Shown here in pieces: positions 5,414 through 5,607 of a stretch of 5,607 bases of DNA. Within the stretch, counting starts at the first letter, position 1. Each line of letters starts with the position of its first letter. This stretch comes from an uncultured Pseudoflavonifractor sp. (GTDB lineage: Bacteria; Bacillota; Clostridia; Oscillospirales; Oscillospiraceae): NCBI GenBank assembly GCA_947565875.1, contig CANOHR010000081.1, forward strand, positions 1 to 5,607, in the 5' to 3' direction. The notes beneath the pieces were generated by a model. It searched no databases. It was not told where the DNA came from and saw only the letters and a list, made by a program, of their open reading frames with translations. A program made the translations under genes and the position numbers.

Positions 5414-5441
5414 CCTTTTGTGCTGAGGAAGGCGCAAAAGG
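5414..5441. terminator. Candidate weak terminator downstream of the LCP gene
   Basis: CCTTTTGTGC (5414-5423) pairs with GCGCAAAAGG (5432-5441), a 10-bp stem with one G-T pair and an 8-base loop. The bases after it (GCCATTCTTCC, then GTGTTTTG) contain no clean U-run, so termination on the plus strand may be inefficient. It sits about 50 bases past the LCP stop and just before the drop in GC content. Confidence 0.45.
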
Positions 5442-5525
5442 GCCATTCTTCCGTGTTTTGGCATACAAATCAATGAACAGCAATTTGCCAATTTAACTTT
5501 TTATTTTTCTTTCCAGAGGTGAGAG

Positions 5526-5607
5526 ATGAAGAATTTAAGTAAAAATTATAAACAAGTGAAAATAGCACTGTTGTGGACCGTAGTTGTAATTACAGTTTTT
5601 GTTGGCG
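5526..5607 (+). CDS. Start of a low-GC gene, membrane or secreted protein (partial)
   Basis: Only the first 27 codons are present before the window ends: MKNLSKNYKQVKIALLWTVV then VITVFVG. A short basic N-terminus (Lys 2, 6, 9, 12) is followed by a hydrophobic stretch from about residue 13, as in a signal peptide or a membrane anchor. AGGTGA (5517-5522), a good anti-Shine-Dalgarno match, lies 3 bases before the ATG, which supports the start. The segment is AT-rich (25 of 82 bases are G or C) and uses AAT, TTA, AGT and TAT codons, unlike the GC-rich genes to its left. The family cannot be determined from this fragment. Recent acquisition is possible. Confidence 0.65.
   Translation, partial: MKNLSKNYKQVKIALLWTVVVITVFVG

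Overview
The window looks like chromosomal DNA from a GC-rich, Gram-positive gut-type Firmicute, most likely in the Oscillospiraceae (Flavonifractor / Lawsonibacter / Intestinimonas-like). The reasons are strong AGGAGG-type ribosome binding sites with GTG and TTG starts, a lipoprotein with a long Thr-Pro linker, a LytR-CpsA-Psr (LCP) wall enzyme, and dispersed GC-rich palindromic repeats carrying a GTAGGGGC end. The taxonomic placement is an inference from style, not from a marker gene.

Layout. Bases 1-69 hold a long hairpin repeat cut by the window edge. Bases 94-1014 (+) encode a 306-residue TIM-barrel-like protein (DUF7916 / phosphonomutase-like, tentative). Its stop codon lies in a second, 130-bp nested palindrome (1011-1140), followed by a bidirectional terminator (1148-1179). 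Bases 1181-3514 on the minus strand form a compact three-gene ABC importer operon, transcribed right to left: substrate-binding lipoprotein, permease, ATPase. The genes overlap by 11 and 4 bp. A good sigma-A promoter lies just upstream and the leader is short. The divergent intergenic region (3515-3781) contains about four tandem copies of a 31-bp GC-rich unit. Bases 3782-4108 (+) encode a small Ala/Pro-rich protein of unknown function. A hairpin terminator and a possible promoter lie between it and an LCP-family cell-wall ligase (4279-5364, +, TTG start). From about 5451 the base composition falls sharply, and a low-GC gene starts at 5526 and runs off the window.

How the parts work together. 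The ABC operon is a self-contained NMT1/SsuA-type uptake system of unknown substrate. The LCP protein would attach glycopolymers to peptidoglycan outside the membrane. The first gene is probably a soluble enzyme with its own terminator. I see no evidence that these units form one pathway. The most unusual content is non-coding: three GC-rich palindromic elements with related ends but different, self-complementary cores, resembling REP/BIME-type repeats, one of them expanded into a tandem array. I found no clear new multi-gene system.
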